A DNA stretch of 64,000 nucleotides from Colicola sp016286205 (lineage in GTDB: Bacteria; Bacteroidota; Bacteroidia; Bacteroidales; Paludibacteraceae), in assembly GCA_016286205.1 (NCBI GenBank), contig JAEESF010000005.1, positions 62,001 to 126,000 of the forward strand, written 5' to 3'. Below the pieces are notes generated by a model, which was not told the DNA's origin, made no database searches, and worked only from the letters and a program-made list of their open reading frames with translations. The translations under genes were made by a program, and so were the position numbers. Shown piece after piece: positions 17,026 through 25,693 of the stretch (position 1 is its first letter; each line of letters begins with the position of its first letter).

Positions 17026-17725
17026 TTATATCGTCTATCACCAGACTGGCTAGTGTGCAACCGAATACCGCCGTTACTTGCATGAGGCTTCCTTTTACGC
17101 TGGCCTCTCGCCCTTCGCCTCTCGCCTTTTGACTGTTTTCTGTCGAATAGACACAGCGTATTTTTTTATTCGGATGCCGCTGCAGCCGTTTCATCCGTTC
17201 GCGTACGGCCTTGGCTAGCGCATCGCCTTTTACTTCAAATAGTTCGGCTACGCGAACCTGCGTCGGGTCGAAACGAAGAGCCGCACCCATGCTGGAGAAT
17301 ACCTTAGCGCCTTTCACGCGCGACGCGCATAATAATAGGTCAGTCTTGTCGGCTACGCTATCTATCGCATCAATCACATAGTCGTAACCTTCTAATCCCC
17401 TAACCGCTAACCACTCACCGTTCACCCTTTCGCAACGCGCAACGATCTCCGCTTCAGGGTTAATCTCCAGCAATCGCACCTTCAGCGCCTCTACTTTCTT
17501 TTGTCCTATCGTAGCGCGTGTGGCAGGTAGTTGGCGATTCACGTTCGATGGTTGTACGGTGTCGTCGTCCACTATGGTCAGGTGTCTTAGTCCTGTGCGT
17601 ACCAACGCCTCCGCACACCATGAACCAACGCCACCAATACCAAACAACATTACGCGTTTGCTGCGTAATGTTGCCATTGTTTCAGCGCCCAAGAGCGCTT
17701 CGCTTCTATTGAAAAAATCTTCCAA
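17009..17725 (-). CDS. tcdA: tRNA threonylcarbamoyladenosine dehydratase
   Basis: TcdA (CsdL/YgdL), an E1-like ThiF-fold enzyme, cyclises t6A37 to ct6A in ANN-decoding tRNAs using ATP. The nucleotide-binding VMLFGIGGVGSWCAEALVR is at about residues 25-43. DDTVQPSNVNRQ and YDYVIDAID follow, and the C-terminal VYSTE ... VFGCTLASLVI block is typical. The start is TTG, one base after the rpsU stop. At about residues 195-210 the sequence SQKARGEGREASVKG is encoded by CCTCTCGCC-type repeats and seems to be a repeat-derived insertion. The last codons fall in a terminator hairpin. Confidence 0.9.
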   Translation of the reverse strand: MEDFFNRSEALLGAETMATLRSKRVMLFGIGGVGSWCAEALVRTGLRHLTIVDDDTVQPSNVNRQLPATRATIGQKKVEALKVRLLEINPEAEIVARCERVNGEWLAVRGLEGYDYVIDAIDSVADKTDLLLCASRVKGAKVFSSMGAALRFDPTQVRVAELFEVKGDALAKAVRERMKRLQRHPNKKIRCVYSTENSQKARGEGREASVKGSLMQVTAVFGCTLASLVIDDIKKGAQ

Positions 17726-17726
17726 T

Positions 17727-17921
17727 TTATTTATCGTCGTGAGCGTGCAACGATTGCACGTACTTGGCGTGAGCCATTTTGATACGTTTCAGTTCACTTG
17801 GCTTGTCAAATTGTTGACGCGAACGGAGCTCCTTGATGACACCCGTCTTATCGAATTTACGTTTGAATTTCTTGATCGCACGTTCGATGTTCTCGCCTTC
17901 TTTTACAGGAACAATGATCAT
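17727..17921 (-). CDS. rpsU: 30S ribosomal protein S21
   Basis: This is bS21, which sits beside the anti-Shine-Dalgarno end of 16S rRNA. The 64-residue product MIIVPVKEGENIERAIKKFK... with KTGVIKELRSRQQFDKPS is the Bacteroidota form. A GTG nine bases upstream (17930) is in frame but overlaps the Shine-Dalgarno sequence, so the ATG at 17921 is chosen. In Flavobacterium, bS21 helps hide the anti-SD and its own mRNA carries a strong SD for autoregulation. The perfect SD here fits that model. Confidence 0.93.
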   Translation of the reverse strand: MIIVPVKEGENIERAIKKFKRKFDKTGVIKELRSRQQFDKPSELKRIKMAHAKYVQSLHAHDDK

Positions 17922-17925
17922 TGCA

Positions 17926-17937
17926 TACACCTCCTTT
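17926..17937 (-). promoter_or_regulatory. Unusually strong Shine-Dalgarno sequence of rpsU
   Basis: Reading on the minus strand, AAAGGAGGTGT precedes the rpsU ATG, with eight bases between GGAGG (17934-17930) and the start codon. Most genes in this window lack any such sequence, as expected for Bacteroidota, so this site stands out. Confidence 0.8.
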
Positions 17938-17940
17938 TTG

Positions 17941-18081
17941 TTACTCTCCGAGCATTTGGCCCGTTCCGAGTGGATAGCGGTTGTTTAAGTCTTCCGCATG
18001 ACCTTTATGATAGATTTCTTTTAGGTTCAAACCAAAATCAAGCGCTAACGTAGTGATGCTTGATTTTGAGAGCGAGAGCAA
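17941..18081 (-). other. Open frame of 46 codons between tRNA-Leu and rpsU, possible leader peptide or gene remnant
   Basis: On the minus strand an open frame runs from just after the tRNA-Leu gene to a TAA 19 bases before the rpsU ATG. There is no ATG; the best start is TTG at 18081. The last 33 residues (LDFGLNLKEIYHKGHAEDLN onward to QMLGE) have ordinary protein composition. I do not recognise it. It could be a remnant of a lost gene, a translated leader of rpsU, or chance. The whole stretch 17941-18140 otherwise shows only a CTCGCGCGAG palindrome next to the tRNA 3' end. Confidence 0.3.
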
Positions 18082-18140
18082 GGCGAAAATTCTTATGAGC
18101 GACGTGGTCGCGAATCGTATTGAGCCTTAGCTCGCGCGAG

Positions 18141-18220
18141 TACCCAGGGCCGGGATCGAACCGGCACGGTTTCCCACTGGTGTTTGAGACCAGCGCGTCT
18201 ACCAATTCCGCCACCTGGGC
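18141..18220 (-). tRNA. tRNA-Leu (anticodon CAA)
   Basis: The minus-strand sequence folds as a class II tRNA. The acceptor stem is GCCCAGG/CCTGGGT (first pair G-U), the D arm begins GCGGAATTGG, and the anticodon stem is CTGGT/ACCAG with loop CTCAAAC, giving anticodon CAA for UUG. The variable arm is TGGGAAACCGT and the T arm is GCCGG-TTCGATC-CCGGC. The CCA end is not encoded. It lies upstream of rpsU-tcdA on the same strand and may share their transcript. Confidence 0.93.
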
Positions 18221-18243
18221 TTGCTTTTTTCACAAAGCGGCTG

Positions 18244-18275
18244 CAAAAGTACTGCTTTTTTTTGAATTGACCAAA
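18244..18275 (-). promoter_or_regulatory. Probable promoter for tRNA-Leu (and rpsU-tcdA)
   Basis: On the minus strand TACTTTTG (18251-18244) matches the -7 box, preceded by the GCAG context seen in other promoters here. The -33 region reads TTTGGTCAATTC (18275-18264). Confidence 0.6.
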
Positions 18276-18330
18276 TTTTGAACCAATTTTTTTTACAAAA
18301 CGGCACTTTTATGCTTTTTTTTGTTTCGTA

Positions 18331-18363
18331 TGGCATATATATGCCACAAAAATATTAATTTTA
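18331..18363 (+). promoter_or_regulatory. 16-bp perfect palindrome overlapping the GH53 promoter
   Basis: TGGCATATATATGCCA (18331-18346) is a perfect inverted repeat where the -33 box should be. It is followed by a near-consensus -7 element TAATTTTA (18356-18363). It may be an operator for the galactanase gene, or a variant of the palindromic -33 boxes seen elsewhere in the window. Confidence 0.5.
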
Positions 18364-18406
18364 CGCCGTATTTTTTTTCGTACAACTTGATTTTAATCTA
18401 ATATCC

Positions 18407-21400
18407 ATGCGTATGAAACGACTTCTCCTTCTCTTCGCAACCTTCGTTGCTTGTCTTGGTCTGCAGGCGCAATTTTCTTACACCAACATCGACAATTTCG
18501 AGTCGGGTAGTACCAGCGCCACCGTTCTTTGGAGTGGTGCGGCTGCGGTAGTCAACAATTCTACCGGTACCACGGGCAGCAAAGTGCTACAGGTGACCGA
18601 CAATGCCGGTTATCCGTTTGTCAATATCCCTGTGTCGTTCGAGTCAGGCAAGACCTGGACCGATTACGATGGTATCGAACTGAGCATCTATCCTAAGTCG
18701 GGAACCATCGCTGGCTCTGGCTCTAAGGCAGTCGGTCTAGACCTGTCGCTCCTCAAGGCGTACGAGAATGCCGGCGTTACCTACAAGGACGCTTTGGGCA
18801 ATACTATCAGCGATGTCATCAGTTGGGTTGGGCAGAACAAGGGCGTCAACTACGTGCGTATCCGCCTGTTTGTGGACCCGACATCCAATTATGCGAAGGC
18901 ATTGGCGGGAGGTGCTAGCTATACCAATCAGTTAGGCGGCGACCTGGCTACCGTCAAGGTGCTGGGTAAGCGTGTCAAGGATGCCGGACTCAAATTCTTG
19001 CTGGATATCCAGTATTCAGATGGTTGGGCCGATCCTGGCAAACAGTTGATGCCGGAGAGTTGGACCAGCACTTGTACGTCGCAGACTGCGCTGCAGAACA
19101 AAGTGTATTCGTATACCAAGGATGTACTCAACCAGTTGGTAGCCTATGGTGCAACGCCCGATATGGTCCAGGTGGGTAATGAGATTACCTACGGTATGTT
19201 CTATACCAGTTACGACACGCCCGCAGGCAATTACACCAATGGTGGCATCACAATCAATTACAGCAACACCAATGCCGGTCGCAACGGTATTCACTGTTTT
19301 GCTACGTATTGGTCGGACAATACCCCTTCTCAAGATTCCTACTGGGTTAACCTATGTAATGTCATTAAGAAAGGTTGTCAAGCCGTTCGCGAAGTGTGCC
19401 CGAGTGCAAAGATCATGCTGCATACCGAGCGCTCTGCCTATACCGATTGGAAGTGTACAGCCAGCGGATATACCAATATGTATCTGGCCGAGATGTTCTA
19501 CCAGAAGATGCAGGAAAAGAGCGTCGACTACGATGTCATCGGTCTCAGCTATTATCCCGAGGACCATGGCACGATGGACAAACTCAATACTATCCTTTCT
19601 GCTTTGGAAAGTCGATTCCCGGCCAAGGAAATCATGCTGGCCGAATACGGCTATAGCAACAACTACTACCGAGGAGACAATATGCCGGGTACGATAGGTT
19701 ATTACAGAAGAAACGACACCAACAACAGTTGTCCGTTGGCGCAGAAGGAGTTCATCAGTGCGCTGATTTCGATGCTGAACAATCACTCGCGCGTCAAGGG
19801 TATGTTCTACTGGTTTGCCGAGGAGAACGAGTCTACCAATGCAGGACCATATGCCGGTGGTTATCGCAATTCGGGCTTGTGGGCGAACGAATCCACCAAT
19901 TATGCAAGCAACAAGACCAGTACGGCCTATTCCGCAACCAAAGGTTGTGCACTGCCGGCCTTGGATGTGTTGGCCGATTTCCAGGATGCTTCGTCTGTAG
20001 TTACCAAGTCGGCCTACTATGCGCAGACTTGGCTCAAATTCTATGACCAGGCCGGTACGGCTAACCATCTGCACAAGAAGGTCGGTCTGAATGTAGATGA
20101 CCAATATGGCGTCGATTTCACAGGCGGACTGGACAAGTGGTATACCGTTCGTTTCGGATTCAATACCGATTCGATTGCTGCCTTTACGAGTGCGGTAGGT
20201 GGTGCGCCAACCAGCATCAATCTCGAGCTGCGCAACTATACCAATCCGTCCGAAACCAACAACGATTTCTATCTCGACAATGTTCGTTTCTATAAGACTG
20301 TCAACGAGAGCTATGCGCTTGATTTTGAGGATGGTACGGTGGGCTATGCTTCGTCTGCCATTCACGATGGTTTCTGCACAGGCTCGCAAGTAGTGGCCAA
20401 TAATCCTAAGAAGGCGGGCATCAACACGTCTAACAAGGTTATGACTGTGACCAACGAATGGAAGTCCGATTGCGCTTTGTACCAGTGGTATGTCGATCTG
20501 CCTAGCAACCTCAGCCTGTACGACACCATCTATATGGATGTTCTCCCTATCAACACCGATACGTGGATGACGCTGTGGTTCAACGATGGCAATAATACCA
20601 AGATCTACGATGGCACCGATTTCACTTCATGGTCTGCCAACACATGGCATCGTCTGGCCATACCTCTGTCTAGCCTAAGCGACATGACCGCAACGCGCAT
20701 GTATTTCGGTATGTGGGCGAGCGGTTACTCTGTTGATAACATCACTTTCCATAAGGCGCTGCAAGTATATACCCTAACCTGGGATGCCACCACCAACGGT
20801 GGTACTTGTACTACCGCTACCACTAGCGTGACGGAGGGCAACGCTGTCGGTACGCTGCCTTCGGCTAGCAAAACCGGTCATAGTTTCAACGGATGGTTTA
20901 CCGCTGCTACGGGCGGCACGCAGATCACAGCTGCTACTGTTCCGACAGGCGACGTGACCTACTACGCACAATTTACGCCTAATACGTATACTATCACTTA
21001 TAATAAGGGTCAGTACGGTAGTGGCACTATTGCCAGTGGCACTAAGACTTATGGTGTCAATTTCACTCTGTCGTCCTCCACGTTCACTCGCACGGGCTAT
21101 ACCCAAACGGGTTGGAGTACTACCGATGGCGGCGCCAAGGCATACGACCTAGGCGGAACTTACACAGGTAATGCTGACCTCAACCTCTATCCGTTCTGGA
21201 CGGCTAATACCAATACGGCCTATACGGTTCGTCATCAGTGGCAGAATATCGCCGATGATTACTACACACTCCATGAGTCGGAGACCAAGTACGGCACCAC
21301 GGCGCAACAGACTTCCGCGACAGCCAAGTCGTACACCGGTTTCACCGCTCAGACCATCACGCAGCAAACTATCGCAGCGGATGGCAGCACAATAGTCGAT

Positions 21401-24400
21401 GTCTATTACAATCGTAATACGTTCACTATTACGTGGAAGAATGGCGACAACCAGACTATCGAGACCGACCAGAATGTGCGCTATGGTGCTACGCCTACTT
21501 ACGATGGTGCTACGCCAACCAAGACCGCCACAGCGCAGTACTCCTATACATTCAACAATACATGGAGTCCTGCTATCGCAACGGTAACAGCCAATGCTAC
21601 CTATACGGCCCAGTTCTCGCAGACAATCAACCAATATACGCTGACGGTCAATGGTGCGACGGGCAGTGGTACTTACGACTACGGCACATCGGTAACGATG
21701 ACTCCGACACCGGCCAACAACTACCATTTCACGCAGTGGTCGGACGGCAATGCCGACAATCCGCGTACGGTAACGGTGACGGGCAATGCCACTTATACGG
21801 CTCAGTCGGAAGAGGACGCTAAGACTACCGTCTATCTGTTCCCGACCGTTTGGGAGGTGGACAACGCTAAGTTCGCTGCCTATGTATGGGAAGATGGCAA
21901 GGCTGCGGCATGGTCGGCCGTGATGACCAAGACCGCTGACGGCAAGGCCTATACAGCACAGATATACGACTATGCGAAGATTATCTTCGTTCGCCTGAAG
22001 AATACCGCTACCAGCGGCAACTGGGATGACAAGTGGAACCAGACGGCTGACCTCAACCGCTCGGCTACTTACAACTGCTATCAGATAACGGGCTGGAATG
22101 CAGCGGACGGACGCTGGCGCAACTATCCGTTCTATTTCGTGGAATTCCGCGACTATGACGCTACGCTGCTCAAGACCGATACCGTCGATAGCGGTCTGGC
22201 GGCTACGGCGCCTGCCAATCCTTCGCGCGTGGGCTATACCTTCTCGGGCTGGGACAACCTGTTCAACAATGTTACCGCCGACCTGACGGTTACCGCACAA
22301 TACACGGTCAACTATCATACCCTGAACTGGCACTCCGATGGTGATCAACTCGCGGGCGATTATACCAAAGGTCAGGTGGCCTACGGAACACCTATCGTGG
22401 CTCCGGATACACCGACCAAGCAGGGTTATCTGTTCAACCGCTGGAATCCGTCGGTTCCGGCTACTATGCCTGATGAAGACCTGTTCCTTGAGGCTTTCTG
22501 GAACCCAAGCACCACCACACCTTATACGGTGCGCCACCTGCAGCAGAATATCGACAACGACAACTACACCGAGTTTGAGACGCAGACCCTATACGGCACT
22601 ACCGATAATATAACCGCTGCTGCGGCTAAGACCTACACGGGCTTCCAGGCGCAGTCGTTCGACCAGGATCTAGTCCTTCCTGACGGTTCTACTGTTATCG
22701 AGATCTATTATACCCGTCTCAGTTTCAACTTGGTTTGGGATGTCAATGGCGGCAATGCGCTGTCGGGCAGCTACACCAGCGGTTCGGTTCGCTACGATGC
22801 ACCTATCACGCCTCCGACCAACCCGACACGCATGGGCTGGACCTTCACCGGTTGGCAGCCTGAGGCACCGGCTAAGATGCCGGCTGAGAACCTGACGCTG
22901 GTGGCTCAGTGGACCGAATCGGGCAGCACGCCTTATACCGTTCGTCACTTCAAGCAGAACCTGGATTGCAGTACTTACAATACCGAGCCTGACGAGGTAG
23001 AGAACCTGACCGGTAAGACGGGTTCTTCGGTTACTCCGGGAGTGAAGAGCTACGATGGATTCACACCTCCGGCTACCCAGACCGTTACTATCCTGGCCGA
23101 TGGCTCGCGTGTGGTTGACTACTACTATACGCGCAACATCTACATCCTAACTTGGGAAGCTAATGGAGGTGTCCTGGGAGGCTCGTTCTCTAGCGGAGAA
23201 ATGCCGTACGGAGATAATATTTCTGTTCCTGCACCTATGCGCCCGGGTTATAATTTCGCGGGTTGGGATCCTTCCGAAATTCCGGCTACTATGCCGTCGC
23301 ATGATCTGACCTTCACCGCTCAATGGACTGCCATGACGGACATCAAGTACACGGTTCGTCACCAGTGGCAGAACCTATTGGACGACGGTTACACCCTCCA
23401 TGAGTCAGAGACCCTGCACGGCACTACCGACTCGCCTACGTCAGCTGTCGCTAAGACCTACACGGGCTTTACTGCACAAGCTTTCAGCCAAAAGACAATC
23501 GCTGCGGACGGTAGCACTGTGGTAGATATCTACTACGACCGCAACCTTTTCACTATCACGTGGAAGAACCATGACGGCTCGACGCTTGAGACCGACCAGA
23601 ATGTGCGCTATGGCGCTACGCCAAGTTATGATGGAGCCACTCCGACCAAGGCGGCTACGGTGCAATACTCCTACACGTTCAGCGAGTGGAGTCCGACCGT
23701 TGTAGCTGTCTCCGAGAACGCCGTCTATACTGCTCAGTTCGAAGCAACTCTCAACAAATACACCATCCGCTTCCTTAACTGGAATGGCGTCGAACTTTAT
23801 ACCATGCAGGTTGAGTATGGCACCACGCCTGTCTACGAACCTCTTCCGCCTACCAAACCGCAAACAGACCAGTATAAGTACACCTTCGCCGGTTGGGATC
23901 CTGAGTTAGCGCCTGTCACAGGCGATGCTACCTATACCGCCGTCTTCACCGAGTCGCTGCAGGTGTACGAAGTCTGTTTCTTCAATGATGACGAGATTCT
24001 GGAGTGCGGCGAATGGGAATACGGTTCCACGCCTGTCTATCGCGGACAGGAACCGACCAAGGATCCTGACGACACGTTCTTCTATACCTTCTGCGGATGG
24101 GGCGAGATCCATCCTGTCAATGGCGACAACAGCTATTCGGCACAGTTCTGTGGCACATGGCGGTACTACGACGGAGTGGTTATCAACAGCAGCGATCCGA
24201 CTATGGGAACCGTTGCGGCCAACCCGCAGAAAGATACCTACGAGTATGGCGAGGAGGTAACCGTCACCGCTACGGCTAACGAGGGCTACCATTTCACCGA
24301 GTGGCAGGACGAGGATGGAAACACCGTCAGCACGGACACGACGACCACCGTCACCGTCACGGCTAACACCACTATCACGGCCATCTTCGAGCCCAATACC

Positions 24401-25615
24401 AACACACGCTATCTGGTTCACCACTTGCAACAGAACCTCAACGACGACCTCTACACGCTCGTCGAGACCGATACGCTCTATGGCACCACGGGCCGTCTGA
24501 CCCAGGTAGAGACGGTACGTCGCAACTATCCGGGCTTCTATATCAAGTACTGCGAGGACGTACCTATTGCGGCTGACGGTTCTACCGAACTCAATGCGCA
24601 CTACGACCGTCTGACGTATTCTGTCCGCTGGGTTGTGGAGGATGCAGAGCGACTCGATACCTTGCGCTACGGGGCTATGCCTGACTATGGTTCTGTGCCT
24701 ACCAAGCAGGGCAATGCGCAATATACCTACACTTTCGCGGGTTGGGATCCTGAGTTAGCGCCTGTCACTGCCGATGCCACCTATCGCGCTGTCTTCAGCT
24801 CGGAGGTTAACCGCTACACCGTCACCTTCCATGCTAACGGCCACGCCACCGATCCTGAGCCGGCCAGCGTAGAATATGGCCATATAGTCAATTGTACTAC
24901 GCTCTACGCCGACGACGGATGGATCTTCGATGGCTGGTTCCGCGAAGCCGGATGCCAGACGCCGTGGGATTGCCTCCAGGACGTAGTGACCGCCGACATC
25001 GACCTGTATGCTAAGTGGATTCCGAGCGAGAACAACTACTATCTGGTCAACTACTGGCAGCAGAATATCTACGACGACGACTATACGCTGGTTGAGTTCG
25101 AACAGATCAAGGGTACCACCGGCCAGATGACGCAGGCTGTGGCTAAGGACTACACCGGATTCGTTATGAAGCCGTTCAGTCAGGTTCCTATTGCGGCGAA
25201 TACGGAAGTCAATATCTACTACGACCGTCTGCGCTACGAGGTTAATTTCGTGGTCGAAGGAGTGGTAGTTCAGTCCGATAGTGTTCGCTACTACGGCAGT
25301 GCGGAATATAGAGGCGAGACGCCGACCAAACCGGAAACGGAGCAGTTCTACTACATCTTCTGGTGTTGGGATAAAGCGACCAACATGCCTATTGTAGCCG
25401 ATGTCACCTTCACCGCTCTGTTCAACGAATATTCCAAGGGCGGTGGCACAGGCCTCGAGTCGATTGTCATCACCGAGAGCGGCATCAGCGGACCGGAAGG
25501 TATGCGTATCTACGACCTGACGGGACGTGACGTCACCAACGCCATGGATCATCTCTATCAGGGTTCGTACATCATCGTGCTGGACGGTAAGACCAAGAAA
25601 GTCATGATACCGTAA
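18407..25615 (+). CDS. Giant secreted GH53 endo-beta-1,4-galactanase with InlB/MucBP-like repeats
   Basis: The 2402-residue protein starts with a signal peptide. A GH53 arabinogalactan endo-1,4-beta-galactosidase domain covers about residues 85-500, with catalytic acid VQVGNEITYG (Glu 259) and nucleophile IMLAEYGYS (Glu 413). Two beta-sandwich regions follow (about 520-790). InlB B-type/Flg_new repeats and six MucBP-like repeats (each starting YTVRHxxQN, or a variant, and containing GTT) fill about 790-2340, interrupted near residues 1140-1230 by a starch-binding-like module (VYLFPTVWEVDNAKFAAYVW). The end resembles a T9SS type A sorting domain (MRIYDLTGRDV ... LDGKTKKVMIP). It would cut galactan side chains of pectin at the cell surface. 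An array this long is unusual for a GH53 enzyme. Confidence 0.85.
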   Translation: MRMKRLLLLFATFVACLGLQAQFSYTNIDNFESGSTSATVLWSGAAAVVNNSTGTTGSKVLQVTDNAGYPFVNIPVSFESGKTWTDYDGIELSIYPKSGTIAGSGSKAVGLDLSLLKAYENAGVTYKDALGNTISDVISWVGQNKGVNYVRIRLFVDPTSNYAKALAGGASYTNQLGGDLATVKVLGKRVKDAGLKFLLDIQYSDGWADPGKQLMPESWTSTCTSQTALQNKVYSYTKDVLNQLVAYGATPDMVQVGNEITYGMFYTSYDTPAGNYTNGGITINYSNTNAGRNGIHCFATYWSDNTPSQDSYWVNLCNVIKKGCQAVREVCPSAKIMLHTERSAYTDWKCTASGYTNMYLAEMFYQKMQEKSVDYDVIGLSYYPEDHGTMDKLNTILSALESRFPAKEIMLAEYGYSNNYYRGDNMPGTIGYYRRNDTNNSCPLAQKEFISALISMLNNHSRVKGMFYWFAEENESTNAGPYAGGYRNSGLWANESTNYASNKTSTAYSATKGCALPALDVLADFQDASSVVTKSAYYAQTWLKFYDQAGTANHLHKKVGLNVDDQYGVDFTGGLDKWYTVRFGFNTDSIAAFTSAVGGAPTSINLELRNYTNPSETNNDFYLDNVRFYKTVNESYALDFEDGTVGYASSAIHDGFCTGSQVVANNPKKAGINTSNKVMTVTNEWKSDCALYQWYVDLPSNLSLYDTIYMDVLPINTDTWMTLWFNDGNNTKIYDGTDFTSWSANTWHRLAIPLSSLSDMTATRMYFGMWASGYSVDNITFHKALQVYTLTWDATTNGGTCTTATTSVTEGNAVGTLPSASKTGHSFNGWFTAATGGTQITAATVPTGDVTYYAQFTPNTYTITYNKGQYGSGTIASGTKTYGVNFTLSSSTFTRTGYTQTGWSTTDGGAKAYDLGGTYTGNADLNLYPFWTANTNTAYTVRHQWQNIADDYYTLHESETKYGTTAQQTSATAKSYTGFTAQTITQQTIAADGSTIVDVYYNRNTFTITWKNGDNQTIETDQNVRYGATPTYDGATPTKTATAQYSYTFNNTWSPAIATVTANATYTAQFSQTINQYTLTVNGATGSGTYDYGTSVTMTPTPANNYHFTQWSDGNADNPRTVTVTGNATYTAQSEEDAKTTVYLFPTVWEVDNAKFAAYVWEDGKAAAWSAVMTKTADGKAYTAQIYDYAKIIFVRLKNTATSGNWDDKWNQTADLNRSATYNCYQITGWNAADGRWRNYPFYFVEFRDYDATLLKTDTVDSGLAATAPANPSRVGYTFSGWDNLFNNVTADLTVTAQYTVNYHTLNWHSDGDQLAGDYTKGQVAYGTPIVAPDTPTKQGYLFNRWNPSVPATMPDEDLFLEAFWNPSTTTPYTVRHLQQNIDNDNYTEFETQTLYGTTDNITAAAAKTYTGFQAQSFDQDLVLPDGSTVIEIYYTRLSFNLVWDVNGGNALSGSYTSGSVRYDAPITPPTNPTRMGWTFTGWQPEAPAKMPAENLTLVAQWTESGSTPYTVRHFKQNLDCSTYNTEPDEVENLTGKTGSSVTPGVKSYDGFTPPATQTVTILADGSRVVDYYYTRNIYILTWEANGGVLGGSFSSGEMPYGDNISVPAPMRPGYNFAGWDPSEIPATMPSHDLTFTAQWTAMTDIKYTVRHQWQNLLDDGYTLHESETLHGTTDSPTSAVAKTYTGFTAQAFSQKTIAADGSTVVDIYYDRNLFTITWKNHDGSTLETDQNVRYGATPSYDGATPTKAATVQYSYTFSEWSPTVVAVSENAVYTAQFEATLNKYTIRFLNWNGVELYTMQVEYGTTPVYEPLPPTKPQTDQYKYTFAGWDPELAPVTGDATYTAVFTESLQVYEVCFFNDDEILECGEWEYGSTPVYRGQEPTKDPDDTFFYTFCGWGEIHPVNGDNSYSAQFCGTWRYYDGVVINSSDPTMGTVAANPQKDTYEYGEEVTVTATANEGYHFTEWQDEDGNTVSTDTTTTVTVTANTTITAIFEPNTNTRYLVHHLQQNLNDDLYTLVETDTLYGTTGRLTQVETVRRNYPGFYIKYCEDVPIAADGSTELNAHYDRLTYSVRWVVEDAERLDTLRYGAMPDYGSVPTKQGNAQYTYTFAGWDPELAPVTADATYRAVFSSEVNRYTVTFHANGHATDPEPASVEYGHIVNCTTLYADDGWIFDGWFREAGCQTPWDCLQDVVTADIDLYAKWIPSENNYYLVNYWQQNIYDDDYTLVEFEQIKGTTGQMTQAVAKDYTGFVMKPFSQVPIAANTEVNIYYDRLRYEVNFVVEGVVVQSDSVRYYGSAEYRGETPTKPETEQFYYIFWCWDKATNMPIVADVTFTALFNEYSKGGGTGLESIVITESGISGPEGMRIYDLTGRDVTNAMDHLYQGSYIIVLDGKTKKVMIP

Positions 25616-25635
25616 ACAAACGATAGCATCAAACG

Positions 25636-25665
25636 GAAAGGAGTGGCCATGCGGTCGCTCCTTTC
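25636..25665. terminator. Bidirectional terminator between the GH53 gene and recG
   Basis: GAAAGGAG (25636-25643) pairs with CTCCTTTC (25658-25665) around a 14-base loop. A T-rich stretch follows on the plus strand. It separates two convergent genes. Confidence 0.75.
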
Positions 25666-25693
25666 TTTATATTCTCTCAAACAATTCCAAATT

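Noticed and set aside
18121..18407. Genomic island integration at tRNA-Leu
   Set aside because: No integrase gene, no repeated tRNA 3' end and no shift in gene content beside the tRNA were seen.
19352..20389. 345-codon minus-strand open frame in the GH53 region
   Set aside because: The plus-strand frame carries both GH53 catalytic motifs; the other frame has none.
21149..22537. 462-codon minus-strand open frame opposite the galactanase
   Set aside because: The plus strand has a coherent repeat protein here. The minus-strand product is Arg/Ile-rich and arises from the repetitive codon pattern of the real gene.
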